A DNA stretch of 35,617 nt from an uncultured Dorea sp. (lineage in GTDB: Bacteria > Bacillota > Clostridia > Lachnospirales > Lachnospiraceae), in assembly GCA_947647815.1 (NCBI GenBank), contig CANSLW010000007.1, positions 1-35,617 of the forward strand, in the 5' to 3' direction. The notes beneath the pieces were generated by a model, which was not told the origin of the DNA, ran no database searches, and was given only the letters and a program-made list of their open reading frames with translations. The translations under genes were made by a program, and so were the position numbers. This document shows positions 7,728 to 17,888 of this stretch, piece by piece; the first letter of the stretch is position 1, and the number at the start of each line of letters is the position of its first letter.

Positions 7728-7764
7728 GATCTTCCCCCATTATCACCCTAATAATCATTTAGCT

Positions 7765-8322
7765 TCAAAATGTCGGCGGCGTACTGACCCAGACAAATTT
7801 GGCCGCTCTGCTGCCAGGATTCTCGATACGATGCTTTCTCTTCGCCGGATAATAGAAACTTTCACCTGATTTCACCTGATAAACCTTATCCCCCAGATAA
7901 AGCTTTAATCTTCCCGATATCAGGTATCCGAACTCCTCGCCGTCATGTGGTTTATCCTCCTCCAGACTCTGATGCGGCTTCAGTACCACCAGGAGCGGTT
8001 CCATCTGATACTTCTGCGCTGTTGGAACAATCCACTGGATACTATTTCCTACTTCATCTACTTTCTCAAAAAACCCTTCTTCTGAAAAAACGATATGTTC
8101 CTCCTCTGCTTCTTTAAAAAACTCTGAAGCAGTTGTTCCCAGACATTCAATCAGATCTAAGAGTGTCACGATAGAAGGCGATACCTGTCCTCGCTCCAAT
8201 TGTGAGATAAACCCCTTGGTAAGCTCTGTTCTATCTGCCAATTCCTGCTGTGTTAAGCCATTTCTGTTTCTCAGGTCTTTAATCTTTTTTCCTATGTGTT
8301 CATTCACATATTCCTGTTCCAT
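7765..8322 (-). CDS. XRE-family regulator with C-terminal cupin (PuuR-like), pot operon
   Basis: 185 residues. Residues about 12-66 are a helix-turn-helix of the XRE type (LRNRNGLTQQELADRTELTKG, FISQLERGQVSPS). Residues about 105-183 form a small cupin barrel (LKPHQSLEEDKPHDGEEFGYLISGRLKLYLG). This domain pair is shared with PuuR-like regulators that sense polyamines through the cupin. It is the first gene of the pot operon, 37 bp before potA, so it most likely controls polyamine uptake and its own expression. Two direct repeats over its promoter are candidate operators. AAGGG lies 10 nt before the ATG. The family is clear; the ligand is inferred from context. Confidence 0.88.
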   Translation of the reverse strand: MEQEYVNEHIGKKIKDLRNRNGLTQQELADRTELTKGFISQLERGQVSPSIVTLLDLIECLGTTASEFFKEAEEEHIVFSEEGFFEKVDEVGNSIQWIVPTAQKYQMEPLLVVLKPHQSLEEDKPHDGEEFGYLISGRLKLYLGDKVYQVKSGESFYYPAKRKHRIENPGSRAAKFVWVSTPPTF

Positions 8323-8386
8323 ACGGCTTTTTCCCTTCTTTTTTGCTGTCTCTTTTGTTCATAATAACTCTAAACCAAAAATAAAT

Positions 8387-8435
8387 TCTTACTAAACTTT
8401 CATGCTGAATTAATTATACTCTCATTAAACTTTTT
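8387..8435 (-). promoter_or_regulatory. Candidate operator repeats for the pot-operon regulator
   Basis: Two direct repeats read AAAGTTTAATGAGA (within 8420-8435) and AAAGTTTAGTAAGA (within 8387-8401) on the minus strand. They start 33 bp apart, three helical turns. One lies between the -35 and -10 boxes, the other just downstream of the -10 near the start site, which suits repression by a bound dimer pair. Confidence 0.5.
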
Positions 8436-8440
8436 GTCAA
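8413..8440 (-). promoter_or_regulatory. Consensus sigma-A promoter of the xre-potABCD operon
   Basis: Perfect TTGACA (8440-8435) and perfect TATAAT (8418-8413) on the minus strand, 16 bp apart. About 90 nt of leader precede the regulator's start codon. A fully consensus promoter implies that expression is set mainly by repression. Confidence 0.85.
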
Positions 8441-8483
8441 TTAATAATATCATATTTTTTCATTCTTTTTGGCATACGATAAT

Positions 8484-8530
8484 ATACAAAATGCTTGCCG
8501 CCGGCAACCATTTTGCATGCGATGGCATAC
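8484..8530 (-). repeat. Post-terminator hairpin repeat, copy 2
   Basis: Same element as at 2963-3008 (CAAAATG/CATTTTG outer arms, TTGCC/GGCAA inner arms) with a G in place of A in the loop and the fuller flank TGCATGCGATGGCAT. It follows the hybrid-kinase terminator on the minus strand and lies about 45 bp upstream of the xre promoter. Confidence 0.8.
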
Positions 8531-8575
8531 AAAGAGACTGCCGCAAATACATCCTGTTATTTACGTCAGTCTCTT
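8531..8575 (-). terminator. Terminator after the hybrid histidine kinase
   Basis: AAGAGACTG (8532-8540) pairs with CAGTCTCTT (8567-8575), and the inner CG and AAATA/TATTT segments extend the stem to about 20 positions with two mismatches. The T tail on the minus strand is short (TTTG). Confidence 0.65.
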
Positions 8576-8585
8576 CACTTTCCAA

Positions 8586-11500
8586 CTATTTTATTATATC
8601 TCTAAGAAGTTCTATCAGCGCCGGAATATCGATGGGTTTTGCGATATGTCCGTTCATTCCCGCATCAATCGCCTCCTGTCTGTCCTCGTCAAAGGCGTTG
8701 GCAGTCATGGCAATGATCGGGATATTGGCAATCAAAGGATTCTCCAATGCCCGAATCCGTTTTGTAGCCTCATATCCATTCATGATTGGCATCTGTATAT
8801 CCATCAGAATCAGATCATACTCGCCCGGCGCAGCATTCTTCATCTTCTCTACCGCCGCTTCGCCGTCATCGGCTATATCAAGGACAAATCCCTCTTCTCT
8901 TAAGATCTCAACGGCAATCTCCTGATTTAACTCGTTATCCTCTACCAGCAGAATCTTCTTCCCTTCAAAAGAATAATTCTCTTCGCCGGACACATCATTT
9001 TCAATCTCATCCAAAAACGGTGATTCCAATAATCCCCTGAGTTCTGATAGAAATACCGGCTTCGAACAAAATGCTGTAACGCCTGCCTTTCTTGCCTCTT
9101 CTTCAATATCCGCCCAGTCATAAGCCGTCAGGATGATAATAGGCTTCTCATCTCCTATAATTCCCCGAATCCGCCGTACAACCTCGATTCCATTCATATC
9201 CGGCATCATCCAGTCAATAATAAATACGGCATACTCATCACCCTGTTCCTCTGCAAGCCTGACTCTGAGCACAGCCTCTTTACCAGAAGTCGTCCAGTCC
9301 GGCCTCATGCCGATAACCGAAAGCATCTTGGTCACACTGGAACAGGTATCAAAGTCATCGTCTGCCACAAGCGCCCGAAGTCCCTTTAACTCCGGAATAA
9401 TTCCCTGCCTTACCGGACCACAGCAAGTCCTAAACTGCAGTGATACGGTAAATGTCGTTCCCTTTCCCACTTCACTTTCGACCGAAATCGTACCGCCCAT
9501 CATGTCCACAATATTCTTGGTAATCGCCATTCCAAGTCCTGTACCCTGGATGCCGCTGACCGTACTCGTCCTCTCGCGCTCAAAGGGTTCAAACACATGC
9601 TCAAGGAACTCCTTGCTCATCCCAATTCCTGTATCCTTAACCTGGAAATCATAGGATACACGATCCTCTGCGGTATTTCCTTTCTGCTGAATGCGTACGC
9701 TTACGATTCCACCGGGCTTCGTAAACTTCATTGCATTGCTCAAAAGATTCAGCAGAACCTGATTCAACCTCAGTTTGTCACATAGAATGTGTTCATTAAT
9801 CACATCCGCAGTATCAATATAGAACTCTAACTGCTTTGCGGTAATATCTGCCTGCACGATTGTCTTAAGATCGTGCATGATCTCAGGAAGCGAGGCTTCC
9901 TTTTCATCTATCTTTACCTTTCCGCTCTCGATACGGCTCATATCCAGAACATCATTAATCAGACTAAGCAGATGGTTGCTGGAAGTAGTAATCTTCGCCA
10001 GATAATCCTGAACCTGCTCTGTGTTATCTATATGCGCCGCTGCCAGGGACGTGAATCCTATGATTGCATTCATCGGCGTCCGGATATCATGGGACATATT
10101 ATTAAGAAATGTAGTCTTCGCCCTGTTGGCATGCTGCGCCGCTGCCAGGGCATCCTGGAGATCACTCTTCTGTCTCTCTAACTGCTCCTCCATCTTCTTT
10201 TCATCGTCAATATCAACGAAAAGCCCCACAAAAGTAATCGGCGAACCATCCTCCCGCCTGGACAGCTTGCCGGCAGCATGGAACCACCTCCATCCCGCAT
10301 TTCTGGTCATAAGACGGTACTCTACATCATATACTTTCTCACCACTATAGTCTCTTACTGTATCCCAATAGGCATTAAGCACATAAGCTCTTTCATCTTC
10401 ATGCAGCAGATTCGACCATGATTCCAGCCTGTTGGGAAAGTCTTCTTCATTTTCATATCCCAGCATTTTCCGGAAAACATCCGTCCATGTACAGGAAATC
10501 ATCTCTGCATTTTCATTGAACTCCATCGACCAGCGCCCGGAACCCATTGCAGTATGAATATTCTCCATATCTGTCTGTTCCCTCTCAATCTGAGTATAAG
10601 CAGCCCTTATTCTGGCTCCGTCCGCCTTCTCCTGCTCCAGAAGAATTGTCGCATTTTTCCTGGACTGATAGATTAATACTGCAAACACTCCAAGCATGAC
10701 TATTATCGTAATGATAATCTGAATGACGCCGTGCTTCATCATATCAGAACTGATGGAACTAATCTGTTCGCTGATGACATTATCCCGAATCAGAATCGTC
10801 AGCATCCATTCTGTACCTTCCACAGGAATATAGCAGAGATCTTCTTTGGTTCCATGATAGTTAAAAGACATCTGTCCCGGATTCCCTTTTGAGAAATCAG
10901 ATTCTAACTGTTCATAGCCAAACCCTGCCTCAATATCTGCATCCGCCAGCGCCACAAGAAGATTCTCCCCTTCTGTAAGATATCCAAAATCATCTGTCGT
11001 TAAGCTCTCGCCGTTACGGTAATACAGATTACAATATGTCTCGTTATCACTGGTCTGCAATGTCAGAGAGCTTAACATATCATCGATATTAAGCTGGATA
11101 AAGCATACCTCTATCTGCGCCCCCTGAAAAGATAAATCCTCCACCGGCATCGCCAGGACTACCTGCTTCTTCGCTCCATAGAGATTGGATGTCCTGATCA
11201 CCGGCTCCGTAAGTTCTTCAGATAAGAAACTATACCTACTGAGTCCTGACGTTGTACTGTGCTGTGTATAAACGATTCCATTTTCATCTACCAGGGCAAA
11301 TTTATCCACTCCGTAGAGTTTCCTGACTTTTCCCAAAAAACTCCGCAATGCTTCCTGAGATTCCAGATTATATTCTTCTATAATATCAATCGCATTCTCC
11401 ATATGTGCGATATGATTCTTCAATTCCTCCGAAACTACCCTCGCTCTCCTGCCCGCAAGTTCCTCCAGATAAAATTCACTAACCCGGCTTACCGCCTGGC

Positions 11501-11642
11501 TTGTACCTTCCTGCGCACTATTCGACACCCATATTGACGTAATCAAAAGAATCACCGCAATGACTACCGCGCCACATATGGCAAATACAGCCGTCCGTTC
11601 CTTCTGTTTTCTATTGTTTCCACTATGTTGTAATTGTCCCAT
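8586..11642 (-). CDS. Hybrid sensor histidine kinase with two receiver domains
   Basis: 1018 residues from ATG 11642, which has AAGGGAG 6 nt upstream; that site lies inside the longer frame opening at 11663. Order: membrane helix (about 18-40); extracellular sensor domain of the Cache type (about 45-295); second helix (about 305-326); short coiled coil; PAS domain (about 365-485); HisKA with phospho-accepting His518 in [15 protein letters not shown]; HATPase with N box LLSNAMKF and G boxes DTGIGM and GTGLGM; receiver 1 with Asp810 ([12 protein letters not shown]); receiver 2 with Asp948 ([13 protein letters not shown]). There is no phosphotransfer domain and no DNA-binding output. It follows a sugar-binding lipoprotein by 29 bp, the layout of LuxP-LuxQ pairs, so it probably senses a ligand through that partner. 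The output target is not in this window. Confidence 0.92.
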   Translation of the reverse strand: MGQLQHSGNNRKQKERTAVFAICGAVVIAVILLITSIWVSNSAQEGTSQAVSRVSEFYLEELAGRRARVVSEELKNHIAHMENAIDIIEEYNLESQEALRSFLGKVRKLYGVDKFALVDENGIVYTQHSTTSGLSRYSFLSEELTEPVIRTSNLYGAKKQVVLAMPVEDLSFQGAQIEVCFIQLNIDDMLSSLTLQTSDNETYCNLYYRNGESLTTDDFGYLTEGENLLVALADADIEAGFGYEQLESDFSKGNPGQMSFNYHGTKEDLCYIPVEGTEWMLTILIRDNVISEQISSISSDMMKHGVIQIIITIIVMLGVFAVLIYQSRKNATILLEQEKADGARIRAAYTQIEREQTDMENIHTAMGSGRWSMEFNENAEMISCTWTDVFRKMLGYENEEDFPNRLESWSNLLHEDERAYVLNAYWDTVRDYSGEKVYDVEYRLMTRNAGWRWFHAAGKLSRREDGSPITFVGLFVDIDDEKKMEEQLERQKSDLQDALAAAQHANRAKTTFLNNMSHDIRTPMNAIIGFTSLAAAHIDNTEQVQDYLAKITTSSNHLLSLINDVLDMSRIESGKVKIDEKEASLPEIMHDLKTIVQADITAKQLEFYIDTADVINEHILCDKLRLNQVLLNLLSNAMKFTKPGGIVSVRIQQKGNTAEDRVSYDFQVKDTGIGMSKEFLEHVFEPFERERTSTVSGIQGTGLGMAITKNIVDMMGGTISVESEVGKGTTFTVSLQFRTCCGPVRQGIIPELKGLRALVADDDFDTCSSVTKMLSVIGMRPDWTTSGKEAVLRVRLAEEQGDEYAVFIIDWMMPDMNGIEVVRRIRGIIGDEKPIIILTAYDWADIEEEARKAGVTAFCSKPVFLSELRGLLESPFLDEIENDVSGEENYSFEGKKILLVEDNELNQEIAVEILREEGFVLDIADDGEAAVEKMKNAAPGEYDLILMDIQMPIMNGYEATKRIRALENPLIANIPIIAMTANAFDEDRQEAIDAGMNGHIAKPIDIPALIELLRDIIK

Positions 11643-11671
11643 CTTCCGCTCCCTTAGAAACACATGAATTT

Positions 11672-12775
11672 TTAGTCTGTTTCGCCATACAGTACCTGAA
11701 GCATCGCTGCGGCGCCATCCTGATAAATAATCGTTGTCTTTTCTTCCGTCTTCTCAGGGTATGCCTCCCCAGGGAGCTGTCCGTCAGCAATCTTAACCGC
11801 TATCTGCAAGGTATCAAAACCAATAGAATAACAATCCTGAACACCCAATGCATAGATACTTCCGTCCCGCAGATACTGCAGAGCTTCCTGATCATGATCC
11901 ATCCCGACAATTATAATCTCGTCTTCCAGTCCCGCCTCTATGACTGCCCTTGCCGCACCGACCGGATTACTCATATTACAACAGATAATCCCAGACAAAT
12001 CCTTGTTAGCTTCCAAAAACTCTTCTGTAAGCTCATAAGCTCTGTCTACCGAATCATTGTCATAGGCAATCCCGGTAATCTCCATATCCGGATACTTTGC
12101 TATAACATCCATGGCGCCTCTGGCCCTGTCCTCATGGCAGGGCGCCTCGTTAATCCCTACAAGAACGGCAACCTTTCCCTGATACTTAAGTTTTTCACAA
12201 AGTGCTTCCGTAAGAGCCGCGCCGTCTTCATAATTATGTGTATTCCCGACATAAGCAATTCGCTCGCATCCATCCTCTCTTGAAGCGTCCGAACTTGAAA
12301 ATGTCATAACCTTCTGCCCGTCTTCAATCAGTGAATTGATTACCGGTGTAACAACATCCACATCCGCAACGTCTACGCCTATTACATCAAAGTTCCTCAT
12401 AGAAGCATCCGACAGACGCTGAATCTGATCCTGGGCAGACGGATGAACAGGGGCAAGATACTCATAATCTATGATAATCCCTCTCTCCTCATATTGCTTC
12501 GCCGCATCCTCAATTCCCATGGCTACCGCATCCCACCAGGGATGGACTACCTTATATGTAAAGTAAAAATTATATTTTTCCTTAAGAGGCTCATATCCAT
12601 CCAGATTATGATCGAAATCAACTGCATTTACCGTATCCTTATAGTCATGATTCTGCTCCGTCAGAATCTGTTCCTCCTCAGATACGGGCAGCGTATCATC
12701 TCGAACTTTTTCTTTACATCCGCTCAGACTGAAACAACACACAAAAAAAACCGCTGCCACTATTTTCTTAAGCAT
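11672..12775 (-). CDS. Sugar-binding lipoprotein (Peripla_BP_4 / RbsB-like), sensory partner
   Basis: 367 residues. A lipoprotein signal peptide ends in the lipobox LSGC (Cys20). The mature protein is a type-1 periplasmic-binding fold of the ribose/autoinducer-2 class: [60 protein letters not shown] and [17 protein letters not shown]. No ABC permease or ATPase for sugar import accompanies it; instead the next gene is the hybrid kinase. It is therefore likely a ligand receptor for signalling rather than for uptake. Start: ATG 12775 with AGGAGA about 10 nt upstream. A GTG two codons earlier is an alternative with closer spacing. The ligand is unknown. Confidence 0.85.
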   Translation of the reverse strand: MLKKIVAAVFFVCCFSLSGCKEKVRDDTLPVSEEEQILTEQNHDYKDTVNAVDFDHNLDGYEPLKEKYNFYFTYKVVHPWWDAVAMGIEDAAKQYEERGIIIDYEYLAPVHPSAQDQIQRLSDASMRNFDVIGVDVADVDVVTPVINSLIEDGQKVMTFSSSDASREDGCERIAYVGNTHNYEDGAALTEALCEKLKYQGKVAVLVGINEAPCHEDRARGAMDVIAKYPDMEITGIAYDNDSVDRAYELTEEFLEANKDLSGIICCNMSNPVGAARAVIEAGLEDEIIIVGMDHDQEALQYLRDGSIYALGVQDCYSIGFDTLQIAVKIADGQLPGEAYPEKTEEKTTIIYQDGAAAMLQVLYGETD

Positions 12776-12827
12776 CGTCACACATTCTCCTCTCATATAC
12801 AGTTTTCCTTACGTTATTACTGTTGAT

Positions 12828-12857
12828 ATTATACCACGCAGTCCCAATTTTAATCAA
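12828..12857 (-). promoter_or_regulatory. Promoter of the binding-protein/hybrid-kinase operon
   Basis: TTGATT (12857-12852) and TATAAT (12833-12828) on the minus strand, 18 bp apart. The -35 box overlaps the stop codon of the upstream ABC permease, so the sensory operon has its own start although it follows the exporter closely and no terminator is visible between them. Confidence 0.65.
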
Positions 12858-15778
12858 CCTGATATCTTCTTCGGGCAATACAATATCACCGGAACCGACA
12901 GACAGACCCCTGTCAGTCCGGCTATCAATATAATAACCCATATCACCGGATAACTGAATACGAAATACGAAAGTTTTTTCTCCATATACATGCTGATACA
13001 CTTGAGGATTCCGCTTCCCGCCGTAAGTATCAGTATCGATACGATCAAACTGTAATATACACCCTCCATAGTCAGAAGCATTCTTCTCTGCTTTCTGGTC
13101 ATCCCTATTTTCTCCATGATTTCCAGTTCCTTTTTCCTGGAAAGGATTCCTGCAGCCATCACGTTGGAATAATTCATTAATCCTGCAAATAGCAATACAA
13201 TACTGATGCTCCCTAAGATCATCCGGTTTCCCCGTATGTCATTTGCCGCCTCTGTAAGCAGATCTGACTTGCTGATACAGAAGATACCCGCTTCGCCTGT
13301 TTCGGATTCATCTGTCACCAGGGGCGTCTCATCCCTCTTGCGGTTCTCCCGGGATAAGATCTCCCGAATCTCAGCTTTTACTTCCGCTTCTTTTTCCTGC
13401 TTAACATTCACCTCCATGTAGAGCGTCTTCTTCTCTGTCGGAAGTTTCTTAAATCCCTGCCTGCTGATCAGATAATAGACGGTTCCTTCTGCCCCATGCC
13501 AGGTCTGACGGATATCAGGAAAGTCTTCCGCCCGGTTATCCAGATAGCCGCACAGCGTAAATGTATCCGAGTGTCTCTGTGTAAATCTGCTATCCAGACG
13601 GTCTTCCGCCTTTTGATTATCCTCGGCGGCCGTTTCTGCTGCAGACTTATCCTCCGTCACCGCATCCCGTTCTTCCGGGCTCATCTGATACCATGCTTCC
13701 CACTCTTCTCTCGTTCTTAAGGCAGTAAAATACATCGGTTCTCCTACACTTTCTTTGGCATCCTGCTCCTGACGCGGCGACAGGCTGTGATCATGCAGAA
13801 TCATTACACCCGTTCCGTCCTCAAGGCTGTCCATATCAACGGCGAGAGACTTTCGCTCCACATAATCCCGCAAAGCAGTAAGTTCATCATCATTCAGAAT
13901 CTGTAATGTATCGCCGTCAAATCCTTCTACCATCTCATATCCGTAACCATATCCCACTCCTTCCTTAAACGTACTGTCTGCATAAGAATCCACATCCGTC
14001 ACCAACGGCTTCATTCCTTTTCCAGATATCGTCGAGGTCATATAGGCGCCTTCCATGATATAGGAACAATCTCTTTCCACCCCGTCAAGACTTAAAATCT
14101 GCTCTCTGACATCTGAAGGAACCGGCGCAAATTCATCATAATCATTTCCATACAGCAGTGCAAAATTATCACCTTTAGTCTCCATCGGGTCTTCCCCCGC
14201 GTCTCTGGTCTGGTATTCATTGCCGTAACCTTCTTCCTGTCCCCAGTTGCTGAACTTTCCTGCAATCAGGAAATCCGGGCGTTTCTCGATTACATGGACG
14301 TAATCGCTGCCCTTTGTAATCACGATGGTTCCCAAGAACACCGCCATTCCGAGAAAGAGAGAAAAAACGGCCGCCAGGAACCGCCCCCGGCGCCTGGTCA
14401 GGTTCTGCCACGCCATATAGCAGATCTCCTCACCGGCGCTTTTTCTTCTGCCTGGAATCTTTCTATCTCTTATACCATACGATGCATGTTCCGCATGAAC
14501 TGCATTCCTAAGCCCATGCCTTTTACCCGATGGCACATTTTTATTCAGACTGTCTGTATCATTACCTGTATAATTTATACTTTCTACACAAGATACCTTC
14601 ACTGTCCGGTTAATCGCACCCAACGCGACAATCAATATAAGCAGTACAACAAACACCACAGCAGCGGCCAGAATCTGCGGACGGAAGATACGAAGCCCTG
14701 ACGCGCCTCCATACCCGCTCAGGTATTGTTTCCCCAGAATCTCAGGTATAACAAGACGAAGTACGGCTGCAGATACTGCTGTTCCCGCAATCACGCCGGG
14801 AACCAGTATGTCCCTGATCTGCCCGAGATAAATCCTTCGGATCTGCTTCTTTGTCGTCCCAATAGTATATAGAAGTCCCATCTGCCGGATATCACCCGCC
14901 ATAGAAATCTGCATGACATTGTAGATTAAAAAGAACATACCGCTTAAGATAACCAGCGCGCCAAGCGCCGCCATCCCATAGCTTCCCACCAGCCGGTTGA
15001 CCGCATCGTATGTGAATGTATTACGGACACTAATCTTAAGATTAGATCCAGCTCCTGCCACGTCTTCATGCAGGCGCTTCTCCGCATCCTGCCAGGACAT
15101 GCTGTCCGACTGGACAATCAGAACGTCGGACTCCTTACTCATGTCGTATCCCCATTCCTTACATTTCTCTTCGGAAATATAACCAGTCTGTTCATTTAAC
15201 TGGCCAGGAACATAATCAGTATACCAGCCGCTTAAGGAGAATTCTTCCTCTGCTGTCCGAAAGAATCCTATATTCACTGTCATGCCAATCTTCATCCCTT
15301 CTCGGGGAATACTGATTCCTAAGTCTTCCAGAATATTTACAGAGAGCATAATCTCCTGCGCTTCTTTTGGATAATGCCCATGGATGTCCGTATAGGCAGG
15401 CCTTGTCATTTCCTCCCATGCCGTATCGTCTAATGCCTGAACTCGGCAGACCGGCTTATCCCCGCTGTATGCGCTTCCAATTCTAAGCCTTCTCCCCACC
15501 TGCTTTACATATCCGAGGGAACGTATTTTCCCGTACTGGGACGAACCGGCTTCCTCCACACAGGCTGATGCCGCCGTCCCCGAAGTCCTGACTGCCTTCG
15601 TATATTCTGCCTGTACCTTACCATATGCAATGCCGAATACCATCGTAAGCGTGATGATACACAAGCTTGCCGCAACCATGAGAATCCTGTTCCTTCCTTT
15701 ATTGTACCTGCCAAACTCTTTTGATAACATCCGTATGACAGACTTGTTCTGCCCCGGGATAAATTCGTTTCCTGACAT
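12854..15778 (-). CDS. FtsX-type ABC exporter permease with large extracellular domain
   Basis: 974 residues with about eight membrane helices (roughly 32-52, 264-286, 323-345, 368-390, 467-489, 848-870, 905-928, 940-962). Helices 2-4 and 6-8 form two FtsX-like units; the 210- and 350-residue stretches after helices 1 and 5 are extracellular, the second very acidic (EEGYGNEYQTRDAGEDPME). This is the fused-permease architecture of MacB/BceB-like or lipoprotein-type exporters of Firmicutes. AGGAGGG, inside the last codons of the ATPase gene, lies 7 nt before the start, so the two genes are coupled. The cargo could be a peptide, lipid or antibiotic; no two-component pair of the BceRS type is adjacent, which argues against a bacitracin-type module. 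Confidence 0.85.
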   Translation of the reverse strand: MSGNEFIPGQNKSVIRMLSKEFGRYNKGRNRILMVAASLCIITLTMVFGIAYGKVQAEYTKAVRTSGTAASACVEEAGSSQYGKIRSLGYVKQVGRRLRIGSAYSGDKPVCRVQALDDTAWEEMTRPAYTDIHGHYPKEAQEIMLSVNILEDLGISIPREGMKIGMTVNIGFFRTAEEEFSLSGWYTDYVPGQLNEQTGYISEEKCKEWGYDMSKESDVLIVQSDSMSWQDAEKRLHEDVAGAGSNLKISVRNTFTYDAVNRLVGSYGMAALGALVILSGMFFLIYNVMQISMAGDIRQMGLLYTIGTTKKQIRRIYLGQIRDILVPGVIAGTAVSAAVLRLVIPEILGKQYLSGYGGASGLRIFRPQILAAAVVFVVLLILIVALGAINRTVKVSCVESINYTGNDTDSLNKNVPSGKRHGLRNAVHAEHASYGIRDRKIPGRRKSAGEEICYMAWQNLTRRRGRFLAAVFSLFLGMAVFLGTIVITKGSDYVHVIEKRPDFLIAGKFSNWGQEEGYGNEYQTRDAGEDPMETKGDNFALLYGNDYDEFAPVPSDVREQILSLDGVERDCSYIMEGAYMTSTISGKGMKPLVTDVDSYADSTFKEGVGYGYGYEMVEGFDGDTLQILNDDELTALRDYVERKSLAVDMDSLEDGTGVMILHDHSLSPRQEQDAKESVGEPMYFTALRTREEWEAWYQMSPEERDAVTEDKSAAETAAEDNQKAEDRLDSRFTQRHSDTFTLCGYLDNRAEDFPDIRQTWHGAEGTVYYLISRQGFKKLPTEKKTLYMEVNVKQEKEAEVKAEIREILSRENRKRDETPLVTDESETGEAGIFCISKSDLLTEAANDIRGNRMILGSISIVLLFAGLMNYSNVMAAGILSRKKELEIMEKIGMTRKQRRMLLTMEGVYYSLIVSILILTAGSGILKCISMYMEKKLSYFVFSYPVIWVIILIAGLTGVCLSVPVILYCPKKISG

Positions 15779-15781
15779 CCG

Positions 15782-16456
15782 TTATCCCTCCTGTCCGCTG
15801 ATTCTGCCGTCCGCCATCCTGATAATCCGATCCGCCGTCTGCGCCACTTCCTCCTGATGAGTCACAACAATCACTGTCTGGTGAAATCTCTCCCCACAGG
15901 AACGTAAGAGTCCTGCCACCTCCATACTGGCGGCAGAATCAAGGCTGCCGGTCGGCTCGTCTGCAAGAAGCAGCGCCGGTTTGGTCATAAGAGCACGGGC
16001 AATCGCCGCTCTCTGCTGCTGCCCGCCTGATAATGTCTGAGGCAGACGATTCAGCATATTCCGGATACCCAGGAGTTCTGTTATCTCTTCTAATAGTTCC
16101 ATATCTATCCTGGCCCCGTCCAGACGAAGCGGAAGTACAATATTCTCATACACATTAATTACCGGAACCAGATTATACTGTTGGAATACAAACCCGATAT
16201 TCCGCCTGCGGAATTCAGTTCTCTCTTCGCCTTCCATGTCTTTTAAGCTGTTTCCCCGAATCCAGACTCTTCCTTCCGTAGGCACGTCCAATCCGCCGAG
16301 CATATTAAGAAGCGTAGTCTTACCGCTTCCCGAGGTTCCCACAATTGCCAGGAATTCTCCCTCATCCACTGTAAACGACACTCCATCTAACGCATGGACT
16401 TCGTAGGTATCGGTGATATAATATTTCTTAAGCCCTGCTGCCTTCAAGATCTCCAT
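15782..16456 (-). CDS. ABC exporter ATP-binding protein (LolD/MacB class)
   Basis: 224 residues from ATG 16456, with AGGAGGT 6 nt upstream; the ATG seven codons earlier has none. Walker A GTSGSGKTTLL is at about 40-50, the Q-loop in FVFQQYNLVPV, signature LSGGQQQRAAIARAL, Walker B ALLLADEPTGSLDS and the switch histidine in VVVTHQEE. The ADEPTGSLD form of Walker B is characteristic of the LolD/MacB/FtsE group that works with FtsX-like permeases, which is exactly the next gene. The dimer would drive that exporter. It follows the MFS gene by 105 bp and might be co-expressed with it. Confidence 0.92.
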   Translation of the reverse strand: MEILKAAGLKKYYITDTYEVHALDGVSFTVDEGEFLAIVGTSGSGKTTLLNMLGGLDVPTEGRVWIRGNSLKDMEGEERTEFRRRNIGFVFQQYNLVPVINVYENIVLPLRLDGARIDMELLEEITELLGIRNMLNRLPQTLSGGQQQRAAIARALMTKPALLLADEPTGSLDSAASMEVAGLLRSCGERFHQTVIVVTHQEEVAQTADRIIRMADGRISGQEG

Positions 16457-16560
16457 AGCTCTACCTCCTGTATCCATCTCTTGAAAATCTCTTAATATTA
16501 TACCCTCCGCCAGGCTTTATTTCAACCTTACGACAAAGACGGCGCTTTGCTCCGCTTTTA

Positions 16561-17799
16561 TCAGAGCTTTTCAAATATATTTCTTGCCCTTACCGCAATA
16601 ACCAGAGAGACAACTCCGGCAAAAAGAACTACAACGTATTCGAATCCTCTAAAGATTTCGAACAAAACGCCATACAATGCATTTCCTAAGGGCTGTGCAC
16701 ACATGGATATGGTAAGTACGACGGCTATCACCTTCCCAATCAGATTCTGCGGGGTTTCCCTCTGGATAAATGACATCATCTGCACACTGAAAATCGTCGA
16801 ACATATCATGATTCCGAAACAACATATCGTGATAACGGCATAATTTACAATTCCAGACGAAAACAGCATCAACATCACTCCCATCGGAAATACGCACGCC
16901 GCTCCGGCTGTCAACATGGATGCCGGTTTCTGCAAGACCGGCTTATCTGCAAAGATACCCGCACTAATTCCTCCTGCCAGACCGCCCGCTGCCATAGCCC
17001 CCTGCGCCAATCCATAGAGCCGGTTAGCCATATCTGCTTCCAGCCCCAGAATCTCCGTCACCAGATATGGCAGGGCAACGATAATCATTGCAGATAGGAA
17101 CAGATTAATTTCGCAGATTACCAGTACTGCTTTCCCAATTATCGGTTTACCTATACGAATAAACTGAATACTCTCTGCAAAATCATCTTTGGCCATCTTT
17201 AACATACTGCTATCGGAAGCCTGCTTCCGGAATGGTATCTTTATAAATATCTCCATGACTGCGGACAGTACAAAACACACCATACAGACCCACAATACAG
17301 GTTCCAATCCATACGCACTGTATAGAATTCCACCAAACACAGGCCCTGTCAGGGATGAAAAAGAACTAACGGTATTAATGATAGAATTTGCCGCTATAAA
17401 ATGTTCCTGTCCCACCAGAGCCGGAATACTTGCCTGCACAGCTGGCTGGTACGCGCCTGCAATACCATACAGAAGCATCAGGGTAACTGTAATCAGAGAA
17501 ACGAGATTCCCCTCATTCATAAAGATGGAAAATGCAAGGATGACTGCTGCCGTAAAGAAATCCAGTATCACCATAATATTTCTCTTATTAACTCTGTCGG
17601 CAACTATACCGCCTACAGGCGACAACAGAATTGCCGGAATAAATGCGCATGCCATCACCGTTCCATAAAGTGCGGATGAACCTGTCAGGTTCAATAAATA
17701 TAACGGTAACGCAAACCTTATAATCGCATTTCCAAACAAAGAAATAACCTGTCCAATTACTACTAACGTGAAATCTTTTGAAAAAAGCTTTTGATTCAT
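16561..17799 (-). CDS. MFS drug-efflux-type transporter, MefA/2A0121-like
   Basis: 412 residues from ATG 17799, preceded by GGAGG with 7 nt spacing; an ATG five codons earlier precedes that site and is rejected. About twelve membrane helices. The opening FTLVVIGQVISLFGNAIIRF and the loop PVGGIVADRVNKRNIMVILD match the H+ antiporter subfamily that includes macrolide efflux proteins. It lies next after a TetR repressor on the same strand, with a palindrome in the gap, the usual arrangement for inducible efflux. The substrate is unknown. The exporter ATPase and permease follow, so the region may be a combined export locus under one regulator. Confidence 0.85.
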   Translation of the reverse strand: MNQKLFSKDFTLVVIGQVISLFGNAIIRFALPLYLLNLTGSSALYGTVMACAFIPAILLSPVGGIVADRVNKRNIMVILDFFTAAVILAFSIFMNEGNLVSLITVTLMLLYGIAGAYQPAVQASIPALVGQEHFIAANSIINTVSSFSSLTGPVFGGILYSAYGLEPVLWVCMVCFVLSAVMEIFIKIPFRKQASDSSMLKMAKDDFAESIQFIRIGKPIIGKAVLVICEINLFLSAMIIVALPYLVTEILGLEADMANRLYGLAQGAMAAGGLAGGISAGIFADKPVLQKPASMLTAGAACVFPMGVMLMLFSSGIVNYAVITICCFGIMICSTIFSVQMMSFIQRETPQNLIGKVIAVVLTISMCAQPLGNALYGVLFEIFRGFEYVVVLFAGVVSLVIAVRARNIFEKL

Positions 17800-17828
17800 T
17801 CTTAATTCCTCCATAATTCTTTCTTTTA

Positions 17829-17845
17829 ATACCGCACGACGGTAT
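17829..17845. promoter_or_regulatory. Palindrome upstream of the MFS gene, possible TetR operator
   Basis: ATACCG and CGGTAT are inverted around five bases, 30 bp before the MFS start codon. The half-site resembles the CATACC/GGTATG arms of the two palindromes in front of tetR but the spacing differs, so binding by the same repressor is plausible, not shown. Confidence 0.45.
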
Positions 17846-17861
17846 GTATGTGTTTCAAAAT

Positions 17862-17888
17862 ATATCTGCCCAATTATAGGGCAGATAT
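17862..17888 (-). terminator. Terminator after tetR
   Basis: A perfect 10-bp stem (ATATCTGCCC with GGGCAGATAT) around a seven-base loop begins at the last base of the tetR stop codon and is followed on the minus strand by ATTTTG. It would separate tetR from the MFS gene at least partly. Confidence 0.6.

Noticed and set aside
12768..13001. 77-codon minus-strand frame
   Set aside because: It overlaps the 3' end of the ABC permease in another frame and the next promoter; it has no ribosome site.
12854..16456. BceAB-type bacitracin resistance module
   Set aside because: The permease is far larger than BceB, has eight rather than ten helices, and no BceRS-like two-component pair is adjacent.
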